Shown piece by piece: positions 12,201 through 13,459 of a DNA stretch of 13,459 nucleotides. Numbering within the stretch: position 1 is the first letter of the stretch; the number at the start of each line of letters is the position of its first letter. A program made the position numbers and the translations under genes. The notes under the pieces were generated by a model that was not told the DNA's origin, did not search any database, and saw only the letters and a list, made by a program, of their open reading frames with translations. The DNA lies in assembly GCA_016219795.1 (NCBI GenBank), contig JACRKK010000107.1, forward strand, positions 1 to 13,459, read 5' to 3'. The DNA is from Candidatus Woesearchaeota archaeon. GTDB taxonomy: Archaea; Nanobdellota; Nanobdellia; Woesearchaeales; JACRKL01.

Positions 12201-13459
12201 CGCAGGGGAAATACTCCCTCACCTCTGCATCCTTTGGCTACCGAACGGTCAAGGTCAATTGCCCGGACGATACAACGTGCAGCACACAACAGGTGTATGT
12301 GGATAATATTCAGGAGTATACTTATTTTAACTGCCAGTGCACGCTGGATTCTGACGGAGACGGATGGAGCGATGCGGATGAGCACCTAGTTGGAACAGAC
12401 CCATTTAATGCTGCAGAAGGTAAAAATGTGTTATATAATCCACCTGTTGCTGCCGGCTGTTATGACATGGGTTCCCTCTTCAGCTTTGGTGGCTCTCCCG
12501 GAGAAGTGGTATTGTTGCTGCAGCGGATGGAGACACTATCCGTAAGCGAGGGGGAAGAGATTATTAATCAGGGAGATGTAACATCCATCCTTGAAGGAAC
12601 AGGCATCAGCCTAGACCGGGCAGTAGAGTTTTCCAAAGGCATATCACAGGCAGTTGCTGATTCTTCTGCAGTGTACGGATTTGCGTATGGCAGCAGTGCC
12701 CTCTTTATCGTAACAGATAAAGAAGCAGGCGTTACCAGCATTTATACCTTTACTGCTTCATGCACAGGACAGGTTATTGGAACGCTTTATGGGGCAGGGC
12801 AAGGCCTCTATGACGATGCGAATCTAATATATAATCTCCTTAAAGGTATCTGGTATTATCTTGGACATCGTGGAGAGATTGGTGAGGCGATTGGTGGTGC
12901 ACTTCAGATTATCACCGAAATACCCTCATTGGTATGGCATGCAGGGGACATTCTGCATGATGTATCTATGGATATTTTTGAGAAGGGAGAGAACATTAAT
13001 TTCTTCTCACAGGGGTCAGATAATTATCTTGCATTCCAACTTGGATTCTTTGGTGGATTTATCACCGGCTATCTTGCAGAACAGATTCTTCTCTTGAAAG
13101 GGATTGGTGAGGCAATAAGGGCTTTTAAGGCAGGTGCAACATTCAGCAAAGTATCTGGTATCGTAGAGAATATTCTAACAAGATTAACCACTTTGTTTGG
13201 TGGGAGGGCAGCAAATGTGCTTCGGCAGAGCACCATCTGGGCAACGGCACAGAAATGGACAAGTGAGCTTGCACAAAACGGCGCAGCAAGGGTTGCCAAA
13301 TATCTGGATGATACTACCGCAGTCAATAATTTCTTTGAAGGTGTTGCAGATACGCAAGCACTGGCAACACGGGTTGAAAGTATTGCCGCATCCTACGGCG
13401 ATGATATTGCAGAGGCACTTGTTAAGTCCGAGCGTGGCAAAGCTGCGCTCAAAGCTGCG
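9272..13459 (+). CDS. Giant secreted multidomain surface protein, 3' end outside window
   Basis: The frame is open for 1396 codons from the ATG in the ATGA overlap to the right edge. Order: signal peptide (about 1-29); Pro-rich linker; Ig-like region (about 70-180); eight tandem beta domains of 85-94 residues (about 187-890), each with a (W)TDC/WTTC motif and a second Cys near NGxxCxSY, resembling carboxypeptidase-regulatory/prealbumin-like folds; a segment with eight cysteines (896-940); a ninth beta domain (946-997); and a thrombospondin-type-3 calcium motif DSDGDG (1026-1031) then VGTDP. After about 1050 the protein is mainly helical, with Gly-rich hydrophobic parts (about 1205-1225 and 1253-1276). 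The paired cysteines imply disulfides outside the cell. This layout resembles archaeal adhesins and polymorphic-toxin-like proteins, with a repeat stalk, then a helical pre-effector part. The C-terminal domain is unseen, so the function is not settled. Confidence 0.85.
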   Translation, partial: MRHYRTVPGLFMLFLILTFPIAASSAYALAPPANPAPLDPPAPIILSNLTLPFSATLVAENAKPLPRTRSIDQDSYTVTVNKSSYNYAETIGITTFLEHWGPVETVTERLYLGVGANYYSIGTFSHNLNSLQTQFWSYSLPASSVADSFGQGTYLIYGTMTDQQLNMLSDTSSNFYVDDGQPDIATISGTIRDEFGNTLVGAGAEWTTCAGSFVSGQSAGPGGQFSFSAPAPASYKFRIIYNGYTYNIPINGYDCFSYNIGNYNLNDVYITTKARLSGTVESEFGNPLTGAIVKWTDCSDNPVISYTTGSNGAFTLTASPGSYKLKVTYTDGYTRAYSINGNDCNSYGLGLVTLSDPLVFQTKASLSGSVQDELGNALSGVQMQWTDCSNNVVTSSTTGSGGLFILQANPSNYKLKGVYNGYTYTFTSCDYYNPVSYTLTNPLTITTRSTLTGTIQDEFGNPINGAVVKWTDCSDNLVTSYTTGSSGSFSLTALAENYKLKVVYNGFTYTFNINGEECTSYSPGSVSLTNPLTITTRATITGTLHDEDGANINGATAALTDCSGNTVTSTTTGSSGTFSLTALPGNYKLKFTYRGFTYTLTGDPCSSYGVGTTSFSTITLTTKATVTGVIQNEFGNPINGAVVKWTDCSDNLVTSYTTGSSGSFSLTALAGSYKLKVVYNGKTYPININGQECNAYSIGTTSFSNPIVIYSKAHLAGTVKWADGTPATGAVAQWTTCSDSVVDTKTADANGNFDLAANPGSYKFRIKATYQGREIIFNYVLNNQSCLSYDAGMVTLGSPIELPQSFTLYGYLKDLSNNPLPNKQMQLYTCSDSFVKSATTANTGYFSLGNAIGSYKILIDMGGFKIKLQDSSGNDCLFLLGDINVGTLNVQTSPDCSVFNYLCYQDDIKLYNCFWDAAEQGCRCYGQQCNYGCTDGAPQCDTPQSGTINVDVKNVGNTPLPGARIYMDQSFKGTTDAQGKYSLTSASFGYRTVKVNCPDDTTCSTQQVYVDNIQEYTYFNCQCTLDSDGDGWSDADEHLVGTDPFNAAEGKNVLYNPPVAAGCYDMGSLFSFGGSPGEVVLLLQRMETLSVSEGEEIINQGDVTSILEGTGISLDRAVEFSKGISQAVADSSAVYGFAYGSSALFIVTDKEAGVTSIYTFTASCTGQVIGTLYGAGQGLYDDANLIYNLLKGIWYYLGHRGEIGEAIGGALQIITEIPSLVWHAGDILHDVSMDIFEKGENINFFSQGSDNYLAFQLGFFGGFITGYLAEQILLLKGIGEAIRAFKAGATFSKVSGIVENILTRLTTLFGGRAANVLRQSTIWATAQKWTSELAQNGAARVAKYLDDTTAVNNFFEGVADTQALATRVESIAASYGDDIAEALVKSERGKAALKAA
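10667..10756 (+). repeat. Near-identical 90-bp copy in repeat unit 4 (partner in unit 6)
   Basis: These 90 bases match 11192-11281 with one silent difference (C or T in a Thr codon). The copies are 525 bp apart with the less similar unit 5 between them, pointing to recent duplication or gene conversion inside the gene. Confidence 0.9.
11192..11281 (+). repeat. Near-identical 90-bp copy in repeat unit 6 (partner in unit 4)
   Basis: This is the partner of 10667-10756, differing at one base. The flanks diverge quickly after the match (GENYKL-type against GSYKL-type residues), which marks the limits of the converted tract. Confidence 0.9.

Overview
The window reads as part of an archaeal genome, most plausibly a DPANN-type lineage such as Woesearchaeota (an inference from gene content, not proven). 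The case rests on four things. First, TATA-like boxes about 26-27 nt upstream of start codons indicate leaderless transcripts for first genes, whereas internal operon genes carry AGGTGAT-type Shine-Dalgarno sites that fit the archaeal 16S 3' end. Second, a TrmB-type regulator is present. Third, there is an archaeal-type bifunctional phosphoglucose/phosphomannose isomerase. Fourth, there are membrane-anchored and secreted proteins of the kind common in these lineages, including a parvulin foldase. A bacterial-type queuosine tRNA-guanine transglycosylase also sits here, which is notable if the host is an archaeon.

Layout. 1-587 (-): 5' part of an AT-rich SGNH/GDSL hydrolase that runs off the left edge. 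It diverges from a TrmB-like regulator (685-1404, +), and a perfect palindrome lies between their two TATA boxes. 1441-2454 (-): membrane-anchored PpiC foldase. 2455-2794: non-coding, with two tandem hairpins. 2795-4124 (-): an operon of VOC protein, DoxX membrane protein and a second VOC gene. The last is broken by an 83-bp double-hairpin insertion flanked by identical copies of TCTATAGA; removing it restores the frame exactly. 4217-4987 (-): inositol monophosphatase family. 5025-5210 (+): small zinc-finger protein, convergent with 5207-7231 (-), an operon of PGI/PMI, a membrane protein with a glycine-tryptophan helical head, and a DUF3467 protein. 7287-8501 (+): tgt, sharing a palindromic TATA element with the divergent PGI/PMI operon.

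8610-13459 (+) is a secretion locus. A Ser/Thr/Pro-rich exported protein overlaps by ATGA with a giant gene open for 1396 codons to the right edge. That giant product has a signal peptide, an Ig-like region, eight tandem carboxypeptidase-regulatory-like beta domains each with two conserved cysteines, an eight-cysteine knot-like segment, a ninth beta domain, a thrombospondin-type-3 calcium motif, and then helical hydrophobic segments. This resembles the stalk and pre-effector part of large archaeal cell-surface or polymorphic-toxin-like proteins; the decisive C-terminus is outside the window.

The most unusual signals are the double-hairpin insertion in the VOC gene, a similarly built double hairpin nearby, and the giant surface protein.
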